A stretch of DNA of 48,152 bases from Nonomuraea sp. SBT364 (GCF_001083785.1 NZ_LAVL01000059.1:1-48152); one strand, 5' to 3'; positions 7,663-16,169 are shown, numbered from the stretch's first letter. Translations and numbers: made by a program. Notes: generated by a model not told the origin, from the sequence alone.

Positions 7663-9379
7663 CCGGCCCGCCGGGCCCGCCCCGCGCACGCTGCCTCGGC
7701 TGCTCGGGCTGCTGCGGCCGTACTGGGCGCGTACCAGCGTGTCCTTCGGGCTCGGCGTGGTCATGATCGTGGCTTCTGCGCTGCTGCCGCTGGCCATCAG
7801 GGCGGTGATCGACGACGCGATCGTGCCGGGCAGGCCCGGCCTGGTCGCCGTCGGCGTCGCGGCGCTGCTGGCGCTGGCCGTGATCCGGTGGGTCTGCGGC
7901 TCGGTGCGGCGCGCCGTCGGCGGCCACGTCGCGCTCGACGTCGAGTACGGCCTGCGGTCGCGGCTCGCCCGCCGGCTCCTGGAGCTCGAACCCGCCTGGC
8001 ACGACGGCGTCGCCACCGGGCAGGTGCTCTCCCGGCTCGGCTCCGACATGGCCGCGATCCGGTTCTTCCTCTCCTACGGGTTCATCTTCGCCATCCTGAA
8101 CGCGCTCACCGCCGTCGCCGCCCTGACCCAGATGGTCGTCCTGTCCCCCGAGCTCACCGTGGCCGCGGTGGCGATCCTGCCGCTGTTCGCGCCGGCCGCG
8201 GTGCGTTACGACAGGACGCTGGGCGGGATGTTCCGCGGCCTGCAGCGCAAGGAGGGCGAGCTGGCCGCGGAGGCGGAGGAGAGCGCCGCGGGGATCCGCG
8301 CCATCAAGGCGCTCGGCCTGCGGCGGCAGCGCCAGGCCCGCTTCGACGACGTCAGCGCGGGCCTGATGGCGGAGAACCTGGCCATGGCCCGCGTGCGCGC
8401 CCGTTACGGTCCGCTGCTCGGCGCGCTGCCCGCCGTGGGCCAGGCCGCGATCCTGTGGTACGGCGGCCGGCTGGTCATCCAGGGCGAACTGACGCTGGGC
8501 ACCCTGGTCTCCTTCACCGCCTACCTGCTGTTGCTCACCGGTCCGCTGCACGCGCTCAGCTCCCTGTCGGCCATCACCCGGCGGGCGACTGCCGCCGCCG
8601 AACGCGTCTTCGAGGTGCTGGACCGGCCGCCGGCCATCGCCGACCAGGCCGCCGCCGTACCGCTGCCCGCGCTGCCGCGCGGCGCGCACATCACGTTCGA
8701 GGACGTGAGCGTCCACCACGCGGGGGCACGGCGGCCGGTGCTGGAACGGATCGACGTGAGCGTGGCGCCCGGCGAGCGCGTCACCTTCACCGGCTCCAGC
8801 GGGACGGGCAAGTCGACGCTGCTGGCGCTCCTCCCCCGCCTGGCCGCGCCCACGTCGGGACGGATCCTGCTGGACGGGCACGACCTCGCCGACCTCACGC
8901 TCGGCTCGCTGCGTTCCCAGGTCGCGCTCGTCACCCAGGAGCCGGTGCTGCTGTCCGGCACGCTCAGGGAGAACGTCGCGCTCGGCCGCCCCGGCGCCGG
9001 CGACGACGAGATCCGCGCCGCGCTGCACGCCGCCGCGGCACTCGATCTGCTGGAGGCCCTGCCGGGCGGCTTGGACGCGGTGCTCGGCGAGCAGGGGCAC
9101 AGCCTGTCGGGCGGGCAGCGCCAGCGCGTGGCCATCGCCCGCGCCCTGCTGCTGCGCCCGCGCGTCCTGCTCCTGGACGACGCGCTGTCCCAGGTGGACG
9201 CGGCGACCGAGGCGGCCGTGCTGGAGCGGCTGCCCGCCGCGCTCGGCGGCGCCACCGTGCTGGCCACCGGTGACGGCACGGCGCGCCGGTTCGCCGGCCG
9301 CGTGATCCGCCTCGGCGACGCCCCGGCCGCCGGCGCCGGGGACGAGTTGGTCACGACGATCGTGGAGGGTGCACGATGA
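7652..9379 (+). CDS. ABC exporter half-transporter A, with degenerate ATP site
   Basis: 575 aa; the ATG lies inside the end of the amidotransferase gene (11-base overlap). Membrane domain residues ~15-310, nucleotide-binding domain ~340-575. Walker A GSSGTGKS (381-388) and signature LSGGQ (485-489) are intact. The Walker B catalytic Glu is Asp510 (LLLDDALSQVD), and the H-loop His is missing (VLATGDG, 536-542). Its partner at 9376 has the reverse pattern. This is the known arrangement of asymmetric heterodimeric exporters (BmrCD, TM287/288, TAP types), where one ATP site hydrolyses slowly or not at all. No C39 peptidase domain is fused at the N-terminus, so it does not cut the leader. It probably exports the finished peptide. 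Confidence 0.9.
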   Translation: MPADRPAGPAPRTLPRLLGLLRPYWARTSVSFGLGVVMIVASALLPLAIRAVIDDAIVPGRPGLVAVGVAALLALAVIRWVCGSVRRAVGGHVALDVEYGLRSRLARRLLELEPAWHDGVATGQVLSRLGSDMAAIRFFLSYGFIFAILNALTAVAALTQMVVLSPELTVAAVAILPLFAPAAVRYDRTLGGMFRGLQRKEGELAAEAEESAAGIRAIKALGLRRQRQARFDDVSAGLMAENLAMARVRARYGPLLGALPAVGQAAILWYGGRLVIQGELTLGTLVSFTAYLLLLTGPLHALSSLSAITRRATAAAERVFEVLDRPPAIADQAAAVPLPALPRGAHITFEDVSVHHAGARRPVLERIDVSVAPGERVTFTGSSGTGKSTLLALLPRLAAPTSGRILLDGHDLADLTLGSLRSQVALVTQEPVLLSGTLRENVALGRPGAGDDEIRAALHAAAALDLLEALPGGLDAVLGEQGHSLSGGQRQRVAIARALLLRPRVLLLDDALSQVDAATEAAVLERLPAALGGATVLATGDGTARRFAGRVIRLGDAPAAGAGDELVTTIVEGAR

Positions 9380-11133
9380 ACGATCCGTCACCGGCGGCAT
9401 GGCTGCGGCCGATGCTCGCCGTCCACCGGCGGGCGCTCGCCGCCGGCTGCGCAGCCGTACTGGCGCGGACGGCCGCCGGGCTGAGCCTGCCGTACCTGGT
9501 GAAGGTCGGCATCGACGAAGGGGTGGTGCCCGGCGACCCGGACGCGCTCAGCTGGGCGGTGCTCGGCTGCGCCGCCGTGATCGCCGTGCAGGCGGCGGCC
9601 GCGCGGATCGAGACGCTGGCGCTGGCCCGGGTGGCCCAGCGGATGCTGCACGCGGTGCGCTCCCGGCTCTTCGCCCATCTGCAGCGGTTGTCGCTGGACT
9701 TCCACGAGCGCGAACGGGTCGGCGGCGTGGTGGCGCGCATCACCGGCGACGTCGCCTCGATGCAGCCGCTCGTCGCCGAGGCCCTGGTGAACCTGGTGAC
9801 CAGCCTGGTGACGATGGCGGGGGTCGCCGTCGTCCTGGTGGTGCTGGACTGGCGGCTGGCGCTGGCGGTGCTGGCGGTCGCGCCGTTCCTGGCGGTGCTG
9901 GTCGCCTGGTTCAGGCGGCGTTCGGCGACGGCGTGGCGGCGGGTACGGGAAGCGTCGGCCGCCGCCTCGGCCGAGGCGAGGGAGAGCGTCGCGGCGGTGG
10001 CGGTCCTGCAGGCGTTCCGGCGCGAGGAGGTCACGCTGGGGCGGCTGGCCGGCCGCTACGGCGAGGAGCGGGTCGCCAATCGCCGGCCGATCGACCTGGC
10101 CTCGATGTTCTTCCCCGCCGTGGAGTTCGGCGGGGCCGCCGCCACCGCCATCGCCCTGGCCGTCGGCGGCCACCGGGTGATCGACGGCGCGCTGGAGATC
10201 GGCACGCTGGCCGCGTTCCTCATCTACCTGCGGCTGCTGTTCGACCCGGTGTTCCAGCTCAGCGAGCTGTTCGACAGCGTGCAGTCCGGGACGGCGGGGG
10301 CCGCGCGGGTCGCCGGCGTGCTCGCGCAACGGCCGTCGGTGCAGGACCCGCCGGCACCGGTGCCACTGCCCGCCGCCGGTGCGGAACTGCGGATGTCCGG
10401 CGTGCGCTTCGCCTACCCCCGGGCGGACGGCGAGCCGGGCCCCGAAGCCCTGCGCGGCGTGGACCTCGTCGTCCCCGCCGGTCACACGCTGGCGCTGGTG
10501 GGGGCGACCGGCGCGGGCAAGTCCACCATCGCCAAGCTGCTCACCCGCTGCTACGACCCGGACGCGGGTCAGATCACCCTCGGCGGCGTCGACCTGCGCG
10601 CGACCAGCGAGGACGAGCTGCGCCGCGCGGTCGCCTACGTCCCGCAGGAGCCGTTCCTGTTCGCCGGCACGGTGCTGGACAACCTGCTCCTCGGCAAACC
10701 CGGCCATGACCGGGCCCGGGCCGAGGCCGCGCTGGCGGCCATCGGCGCGGAACCGGCATTCCGGCGCCTGGACGGCGGCCTGGACACGCCGGTCGGCGAG
10801 CGCGGCGAGCAGCTGGCCATGGGCGAGCGCCAGTTGCTCGCCTTCGCCCGCCTGTGGATCGACGCCCCCGGGGTGCTGGTTCTCGACGAGGCCACCGGCC
10901 ACCTGGACGAGGAGTCCGAGGAACGGGTCCAGGAGGCGCTGCGCAGGCTGCGGCGCGGCCGTACGGTCGTGGTCATCGCGCACCGGCTGACCACGGTCAC
11001 CGAGGCCGACCAGGTGGCGGTGATCGACGGCGGCCGGGTGGCGCAGGCGGACCCGCCCGCCGAACTGCTGGCGGCGGGCGGCCCGTTCGCCGTGCTCCAC
11101 GACCGCTGGCTGCGGAGCGCTGCCGCCGGCTGA
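9376..11133 (+). CDS. ABC exporter half-transporter B, with degenerate signature motif
   Basis: 585 aa, overlapping half-transporter A by ATGA. Membrane domain ~15-320, then a nucleotide-binding domain with Walker A GATGAGKS (376-383), Q-loop PQEPF, Walker B VLVLDEATGHLD with the catalytic Glu505, and H-loop His536 (IAHRLTT). The signature is LAMGERQ (480-486) instead of LSGGQ. Pairing this Walker A/B with the intact LSGGQ of half A makes one competent site; pairing this altered signature with the Asp510 Walker B of half A makes the weak one. The two genes are therefore co-evolved halves of one exporter, and this is the last gene of the cluster. Confidence 0.92.
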   Translation: MNDPSPAAWLRPMLAVHRRALAAGCAAVLARTAAGLSLPYLVKVGIDEGVVPGDPDALSWAVLGCAAVIAVQAAAARIETLALARVAQRMLHAVRSRLFAHLQRLSLDFHERERVGGVVARITGDVASMQPLVAEALVNLVTSLVTMAGVAVVLVVLDWRLALAVLAVAPFLAVLVAWFRRRSATAWRRVREASAAASAEARESVAAVAVLQAFRREEVTLGRLAGRYGEERVANRRPIDLASMFFPAVEFGGAAATAIALAVGGHRVIDGALEIGTLAAFLIYLRLLFDPVFQLSELFDSVQSGTAGAARVAGVLAQRPSVQDPPAPVPLPAAGAELRMSGVRFAYPRADGEPGPEALRGVDLVVPAGHTLALVGATGAGKSTIAKLLTRCYDPDAGQITLGGVDLRATSEDELRRAVAYVPQEPFLFAGTVLDNLLLGKPGHDRARAEAALAAIGAEPAFRRLDGGLDTPVGERGEQLAMGERQLLAFARLWIDAPGVLVLDEATGHLDEESEERVQEALRRLRRGRTVVVIAHRLTTVTEADQVAVIDGGRVAQADPPAELLAAGGPFAVLHDRWLRSAAAG

Positions 11134-11141
11134 CCAGGGCC

Positions 11142-11162
11142 GGCCGGGGGCAGGGCCCGGCC
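11142..11162 (+). terminator. Candidate terminator after the RiPP operon
   Basis: Arms GGCCGGG and CCCGGCC form a 7-bp stem with a 7-base loop, nine bases after the exporter stop. There is no T run, as is common in actinomycetes. Confidence 0.45.
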
Positions 11163-11183
11163 GTGCGGAGGGGTGACGCTCGC

Positions 11184-11452
11184 TAGTGCTGTGATCGGAA
11201 ACGATCACCGGGTTGGCGCGTAAGACGGTCCTGCCGGTTGGATGGTGCTGATCACGTTCGATCGGCAGTCGGGAGGCCAGGTGACGCAACCGGTCAAGGT
11301 CCGCAGGCTCACAGACCAAGAAGGGCAGAAGCTGCAGCGGATCGTGCGGCGCGGCACGATGAGCACGGTGCGCTATCGGCGGGCGATGATCCTGCTGGCC
11401 TCGGCCGGCGGCAACACCGTGCCGGTCATCGCGCGGCTAGTGCAGGCCGATG
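11184..11452 (+). mobile_element. Left end of an IS630-family element, truncated
   Basis: The stretch starts with TA (IS630 elements target TA), followed by an end-like segment containing TGATCG-GAAA-CGATCA (11192-11207), then a transposase start. Recognition stops near 11452 and no right end is seen in the next 430 bases. It marks the right edge of the RiPP operon and may record rearrangement or transfer. Confidence 0.6.
11281..11452 (+). pseudogene. IS630-type transposase, N-terminal fragment
   Basis: From the GTG at 11281 (GGGAGG just upstream) about 57 residues resemble the N-terminal helix-turn-helix of IS630 transposases: RLTDQEGQKLQRIVRRG, then VRYRRAMILLASAGGN and VPVIARLVQADE. After QADE the similarity stops abruptly; the frame continues to 11604 with unrelated residues. 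The DDE catalytic domain, normally ~250 further residues, is absent, so this is a dead remnant. Confidence 0.75.
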
Positions 11453-11884
11453 AGCGACTGGACATCGGAGCCGCCGCCCGGGTCGCTGCAGCCGAACGCG
11501 ATTCAGCTCTGCGTAGCCGCGGGGCTCTGCGTGTTCTCGGAAATGAGCCAGCTCCTGGCACTCCCGGGTCGCCGCCACTGTCAGTACAGGTCGCAGGCCA
11601 CTGACGTTTCCGGCCGCCGAGCAGGACCATCCCGGCGGGTGGTCGCGGCTGTGCCCGGAGATCCGCCGCGCCGCTCGGCCTCACGCCGAGCAGCGATCAT
11701 CGCCTCCACATCGGCCACGTCGCAACGTCGAGCCCGCCCGCATCCACCACGAGCTTGACCTGTTCGCCGGCGAGCAGGCCGCCGCGGGCCTGTCATCGCC
11801 GTCCTCGGCCGGCCCCGGGCGGGCCGCGATACTTCTTCGTATCGAAGGACGGACGCATCACCATACGGGGGATGTGGGCGCCCT
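11453..11884. other. Gene-free stretch after the transposase fragment
   Basis: No convincing gene is seen. Short open frames on both strands have no recognisable domain or ribosome site. One small inverted repeat, CGATAC-TTCTTC-GTATCG (11827-11844), lies 41 bases beyond the end of the convergent oxidoreductase gene and could act as its terminator. Confidence 0.5.
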
Positions 11885-12718
11885 TCAGGTGGCGCGGAAC
11901 TCGCCCGCGTGGTCGCTCGCCCAGGTGCGGAACGTGCGCGCCCGGGCTCCGGTCACCTCTCCCACCGTGGCCGTGGTCGCTCTCGGCTCGATCACCATCT
12001 CGGCCTGAGCCCGAAGGATGCCGTCCACGGCCGCGGGTGGCCAGCCCCGGGCGAGCATCTGCTGCCGCGCGGTCTGCGACGAGGTCTCCTCCCAGCGCAC
12101 CGGGCGGCCGATCACCTCACCGATGATGCTCACCTGTTCGGCCTGGGTGAGGATCTCGGGCCCGGTCAGCTCATAGGTCGCGCCGATGTGCCCGTCGCCG
12201 ACGAGTGCGTGCACCGCGACCGCAGCGAGGTCCCGCTCGTGCAGCGGGGGCATGGCGGCCGCGCCGTACGGCTCACGCACGACCGCCTCGGTACGGATCT
12301 GCTCGGCCCACCGCAGGGCGTTGGCCGCGAAGGCGTGCGGGCGCAGGAACGTCCACTCCAGCCCGGATCGCCCGATCAGTTGCTCGGCCTGACGTTCGTG
12401 ACCGCGTACGGCCGCCGAGGACAGGTAGACGATGCGACGGGCCTGCGCCGCGACCACCTCCAGGACTGCGGGCATCCCCTCGGCCGTAGCGAACGGCCAG
12501 ATCAGGAACACGGCCTCGACTCCCTTCAGGGACGCCTGCAGGGAGTCCGGATCCGTCAGGTCACCCCGCACAACCTCGACGCCGTCCGAAAGGCCGGCCG
12601 ATTCGGAGTCGCGGGTCAGCGCACGAACCTCCGCCCCCGTCTCCAACAGCTGCGCCACGACCTGCCGGCCGACCGTGCCGGTCGCCCCCGTCACCAGAAT
12701 CCTGCGTTGCCCCGGCAT
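11885..12718 (-). CDS. NmrA-like NAD(P)-binding oxidoreductase (atypical SDR)
   Basis: 277 aa from the ATG at 12718, preceded by GGGAG at five bases; the TTG four codons upstream would overlap that site and is rejected. The start RRILVTGATGTVGRQV has the Rossmann loop GATGTVG. Further motifs are EVVRGDLTDPDSL (Asp pairing with the cofactor) and VFLIWPF. The family includes NmrA regulators and quinone or isoflavone reductases; no YxxxK catalytic pair is obvious, and the substrate is unknown. It is divergent from the AraC-type gene at 12850, which probably controls it. Confidence 0.85.
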   Translation of the reverse strand: MPGQRRILVTGATGTVGRQVVAQLLETGAEVRALTRDSESAGLSDGVEVVRGDLTDPDSLQASLKGVEAVFLIWPFATAEGMPAVLEVVAAQARRIVYLSSAAVRGHERQAEQLIGRSGLEWTFLRPHAFAANALRWAEQIRTEAVVREPYGAAAMPPLHERDLAAVAVHALVGDGHIGATYELTGPEILTQAEQVSIIGEVIGRPVRWEETSSQTARQQMLARGWPPAAVDGILRAQAEMVIEPRATTATVGEVTGARARTFRTWASDHAGEFRAT

Positions 12719-12783
12719 GAGAACTCCCAACGGTTGATCACTTCATGTGGGCTCAACCGTATGGGGACCAAGAGATACCATCA

Positions 12784-12819
12784 ATGCGTATTAGTCTTGA
12801 TTTTATATGCGTAAGTCTT
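12784..12819. promoter_or_regulatory. Direct repeat in the divergent promoter, likely AraC-type operator
   Basis: ATGCGTA-TT-AGTCTT (12784-12798) is repeated as ATGCGTA-AGTCTT (12807-12819), with starts 23 bases apart, about two helix turns. The patch is AT-rich compared with its surroundings. AraC-family proteins typically bind direct repeats of this kind. Confidence 0.55.
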
Positions 12820-12849
12820 CCGTAGGCTGACAATGTAGACTTTCTCTCT

Positions 12850-13800
12850 GTGGACGTACTCAGCGATGTGGTCGCCGCGATACGTGCCGGAGAACCCCGC
12901 TCGGCGCGCGTTCAGTGGCACGCCCCCTGGGGGCAGCAGTTCCCCACCGTGCGCGGCTCCGCCGGCTTTCAAGTGGTTCTGCAGGGATCATGCCGGCTGA
13001 TCCCCCTGGACGGAGGAGGTGCCCCCATCGCGCTGAATGTCGGCGACGTGGTGTTCCTGCCCCACGGAAGCGGCTACGCGCTCGCCGACAGCCCGAGCAC
13101 CCCGCTGACCGAACCCGTCTGCGACCCGCTGAACGACCCTCGATTCGAGGACCGCTATGCCTCCGCGTCCGTAGGGAGAACCGGGCAGGACGGTTCGCAG
13201 GAGGTCACCGTGACTCTCTGCGGCGGATATCAGCTCGACCCCAGCCGGGCTCATCCGCTCCTGGCAGACCTGCCCGAGATCGTCCACCTTCCCGCCCGCC
13301 TCGGGCACAGCCGCGAACTACGCGCCGCCGTCGACCTCCTCGGCGGCGAACTCGACAATCCCCGCCTCGGCGTGGACACCATCGTGCCCGCCCTGCTCGA
13401 CATGCTGCTGCTCTACATCCTGCGCGCCTGGTTCGACGAACAGTCCGAACGCGGCACGACCAGCGGCTGGGCCGCGGCGCTGGGCGACAAGGCGATCAGC
13501 GCCGCATTGCACGCCCTCCACCGTGACCCCGCATTCCCCTGGACGGTCGAAACACTCGGCACCCGGGCGGGGCTGTCCAGAGCCGCGTTCTCCCGGCGCT
13601 TCGCCACCCTGATCGGTCAGCCGCCCCTCACCTACCTGACGTGGTGGCGCATGACCACCGCCGCCCGGCTTCTCCGCGAGTCCGACGCCTCGATCGGCGA
13701 GGTGGCCACCCGGGTCGGCTACACCTCGGAGTTCGCCTTCGCCGCCGCCTTCAAACGCGAGTACGGCACCGCACCCGGCAAATACCGGCGACAGAACTGA
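12850..13800 (+). CDS. AraC-family regulator with N-terminal cupin
   Basis: 316 aa, GTG start. Residues ~1-190 form a cupin-like sensor (Cupin_6 type): FQVVLQGSCRLIPLDG, then ALNVGDVVFLPHGSGYAL. The C-terminal ~100 residues are a double helix-turn-helix: WTVETLGTRAGLSRAAFSRRF and SIGEVATRVGYTSEFAFAAAFKREYG, ending APGKYR. Such regulators commonly flank and control short-chain or NmrA-like oxidoreductases, as here. The ligand is unknown. Confidence 0.92.
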   Translation: MDVLSDVVAAIRAGEPRSARVQWHAPWGQQFPTVRGSAGFQVVLQGSCRLIPLDGGGAPIALNVGDVVFLPHGSGYALADSPSTPLTEPVCDPLNDPRFEDRYASASVGRTGQDGSQEVTVTLCGGYQLDPSRAHPLLADLPEIVHLPARLGHSRELRAAVDLLGGELDNPRLGVDTIVPALLDMLLLYILRAWFDEQSERGTTSGWAAALGDKAISAALHALHRDPAFPWTVETLGTRAGLSRAAFSRRFATLIGQPPLTYLTWWRMTTAARLLRESDASIGEVATRVGYTSEFAFAAAFKREYGTAPGKYRRQN

Positions 13801-14096
13801 GCCGAACCCCGAACAACGAACTCGGCTTGATGGCACCACGACCAGCCGTCCGCGCCTGACGCAACACCGTGCCGGCCGCCGCCCACGCCACTCGCACCTG
13901 ATGAGTACTGTGATCCAGGCATCGACGGATTCGGATCGGCAGCCGGTGGCCCGGCTGGTCGATCAGGCCCGCGCCAGGCCGGCGAACCCGCGGACGTCGT
14001 GACCGGGTGTCTGCCGGAACGGACTTCGAGCAGATCTGTTCTCGAAACTCCGTCTCGTCCGCTTCAAGAAGCGTGCAGATCTCCGCTGGTGCGCGG

Positions 14097-15044
14097 TCAG
14101 CCGTATCGTTCGACGAGCGCGTTGCCGATCGAGGCCAGGTGGTCTCGCACGCCCCGAGGGCCAGTCACCTCGAGCCATTCGACCAGCCAGGCGAGCTCAC
14201 CGGCGAGCATGTACTCGTTGTGGCCGCGGATCACGACCTCGATGCGGCCGTCGGTCGTGGAACCTCCCACGTCGAGCCGATCGCCGAGCATCATTCGGAG
14301 CAGGCCTATCCCGTGGGGCGTGCATATCGCCTGGATCTCGAGGGGCGTTCGCCTGCGGTCGACCTCGTCGGCGATCTCGCGCCAGGTCTCGGCCAGGTCG
14401 AAGTCCTCGGGCCGGTGCACGGGATCGTCGGTCGGGCCGGCGGACGACACGCGGTCGATCCGGAAGATCCGCCGGCCGGCCTCGGTGTTGGAGACGAGGT
14501 ACCACGACGGACCTTTGGCGACGATGCCCAGCGGGTGGACGGTTCTCTCGGTTTCGGCGCCTTTGCCGTCGACGTAGCCGAGCCGCACCTGGACGCCGCG
14601 GATCACCGCGTCCTGGAGTTCGTCGAGGAAGCGAGGTGGCCGGTGCTCGACGGGACTCGACCCCCATCGTTGCGGGTCCATGACCAACGACGACGCCGCT
14701 GCCTCGGCCTGCACCCGGAAGGGCTCCGGCAGGGCGTGGACGAGCTTGCGCAGAGCTGCTTTCACGGCCGGCGTCGCAGCCGAGGCCGGGCCGACAACCA
14801 GGAACAGGGCGCGGGCCTCACTCGCGGTCAGCCCTGACAGGTCGGTGCGGGCGCCGCCCACGAGGCGCCAGCCGCCCCCTCGGCCCTGCATGGAGTACAC
14901 CGGCACCCCGGCCATGGCCAGGGCGTCGAGGTCGCGGCGGGCGGTGCGCTCGGAGACCTCCAGTTCCCGGGCGACCTCTGCTGCCGTCACCTGCTCGCGC
15001 CGCTGCAGCAACAGGAGGACGGCCACCAGCCGGTCGGTTCGCAC
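14097..15044 (-). CDS. WYL-domain transcriptional regulator
   Basis: 315 aa from a GTG start. The N-terminal winged helix (RTDRLVAVLLLLQRR, then VTAAEVARELEVSERTARRDL) is followed by a WYL domain near 135-220 (VRLGYVDGKGAETERTVHPLGI and WYLVSNTEAGRRIFRIDRV) and a WCX-type C-terminus. WYL proteins sense nucleic-acid or other ligands and often repress a divergent enzyme gene. The divergent neighbour is the hydrolase at 15225, and a perfect inverted repeat lies between them. Confidence 0.92.
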   Translation of the reverse strand: MRTDRLVAVLLLLQRREQVTAAEVARELEVSERTARRDLDALAMAGVPVYSMQGRGGGWRLVGGARTDLSGLTASEARALFLVVGPASAATPAVKAALRKLVHALPEPFRVQAEAAASSLVMDPQRWGSSPVEHRPPRFLDELQDAVIRGVQVRLGYVDGKGAETERTVHPLGIVAKGPSWYLVSNTEAGRRIFRIDRVSSAGPTDDPVHRPEDFDLAETWREIADEVDRRRTPLEIQAICTPHGIGLLRMMLGDRLDVGGSTTDGRIEVVIRGHNEYMLAGELAWLVEWLEVTGPRGVRDHLASIGNALVERYG

Positions 15045-15062
15045 GCCGACAAACTCTCACAT

Positions 15063-15089
15063 GAAACCGGTCGCAGGGTGACCGGTTTC
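15063..15089. promoter_or_regulatory. Inverted repeat, likely operator of the WYL regulator
   Basis: Perfect 10-base arms GAAACCGGTC and GACCGGTTTC are separated by 7 bases, 19 bases upstream of the regulator start and within the shared divergent region. The length and symmetry fit a dimer binding site controlling both genes. Confidence 0.65.
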
Positions 15090-15224
15090 GGGCGACAGGA
15101 TGGCGACATGACCTCAACCGGCGAGGTCTGCCGCCGGCGAACACCCCCGGCCCTTCAGGGGTGCGCCGACGCCATCTTCGGGAACCTTCGCCGCCCGATC
15201 AGCCCGAAAGACAGAGGAAACACA

Positions 15225-16169
15225 ATGCCCAATCCAACTGATTTTCCCGAGCCCACCCTTGTTCCGGTCAACGGGGTGGAACTTGAAGTCTTCGAAGCGG
15301 GCCGGGAAAACCTGGGAAAGCCCGTCGTGCTCTGCCACGGCTGGCCGGAGCACGCCTTCTCCTGGCGCCACCAGGTGCCTGCCCTCGCCGCAGCCGGCTA
15401 CCACGTCATCGCACCGAACCAGCGGGGTTACGGCAACTCATCACGTCCGACCGAAGTAACGGACTATGACATCGAACACCTGTCGGGTGACCTCGTCGCG
15501 CTCCTCGACCACTACGGGTACGAAGACGCCACCTTCGTCGGTCATGACTGGGGCGCAATGGTGGTCTGGGGACTGACCCTGCTGCACCCGAGCCGTGTGA
15601 ACAAAGTGATCAACCTGAGCCTGCCTTACCAGGAGCGCGGGGAAAAGCCCTGGGTCGAATTCATGGAGGACGTGCTTGGCGGCGACTTCTATTTCGTCCA
15701 CTTCAATAGGCAGCCAGGCGTCGCGGACGCCGTGTTCGAAGAGAACACCTTCCAGTTCCTTCGCAACCTGTACCGGAAGAACGAGCCCCCCAGGGAGCCT
15801 CAGCCGGGAATGGCGCTGATCGACCTCGCCAGAACGGAAACGCCGCTCGGCGATCCCGTCATGAGCGACGCCGAGCTGGCTGTTCTCGTCTCCGCTTTCG
15901 AATCGTCGGGGTTCACGGGCAGTGTGAACTGGTACAGAAACTTGGACCGCAACTGGCGCTTGCTGGCGGACGTGGACCCGATCATCCAGCAGCCCACCCT
16001 CATGATCTACGGCGACCGCGATATGGTCTCGAGGTCTGAAAGACTGACGGAATTCGTGCCGAATGTGGAGGTAGTCAGCCTGGATTGCGGTCATTGGATC
16101 CAGCAGGAAAAGCCGGAAGAAACGAACCGGGCCATTCTCGATTGGCTGGACCAGCGGGATGCCGGCTAG
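15225..16169 (+). CDS. Epoxide-hydrolase-like alpha/beta hydrolase
   Basis: 314 aa; the ATG at 15225 has AGAGGAAA five bases upstream, and longer in-frame extensions lack a ribosome site. The catalytic pattern is complete: oxyanion motif HGWP (39-42), nucleophile Asp108 in GHDWGA, acid in GDRDM (264-266) and base His290 in DCGHWIQQEKPEE. Tyr237 in the cap (VNWYRNLDRNW) is at the place of the epoxide-polarising Tyr. An Asp nucleophile excludes ordinary esterases; haloalkane dehalogenases share it but normally have Trp pairs instead of cap Tyr. The base composition is a little lower in GC than its neighbours. Its stop shares bases with the convergent gene. Confidence 0.85.
   Translation: MPNPTDFPEPTLVPVNGVELEVFEAGRENLGKPVVLCHGWPEHAFSWRHQVPALAAAGYHVIAPNQRGYGNSSRPTEVTDYDIEHLSGDLVALLDHYGYEDATFVGHDWGAMVVWGLTLLHPSRVNKVINLSLPYQERGEKPWVEFMEDVLGGDFYFVHFNRQPGVADAVFEENTFQFLRNLYRKNEPPREPQPGMALIDLARTETPLGDPVMSDAELAVLVSAFESSGFTGSVNWYRNLDRNWRLLADVDPIIQQPTLMIYGDRDMVSRSERLTEFVPNVEVVSLDCGHWIQQEKPEETNRAILDWLDQRDAG

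Noticed and set aside
5893..11133. Lasso-peptide cluster reading (asparagine-synthetase-like gene plus ABC exporter)
   Set aside because: There is no B1/B2 leader-binding and protease pair, the precursors are Cys-rich without the Gly1 and Asp/Glu8 pattern, and the glutaminase Cys2 is intact.
13801..14096. Short frames between the AraC-type and WYL regulator genes
   Set aside because: None has a ribosome site or recognisable domain; the region looks like ordinary convergent spacer.
15078..15224. Upstream extension of the epoxide-hydrolase-like gene
   Set aside because: The extra 49 residues would overlap the operator palindrome and have no ribosome site; ATG 15225 has AGAGGAAA properly placed.
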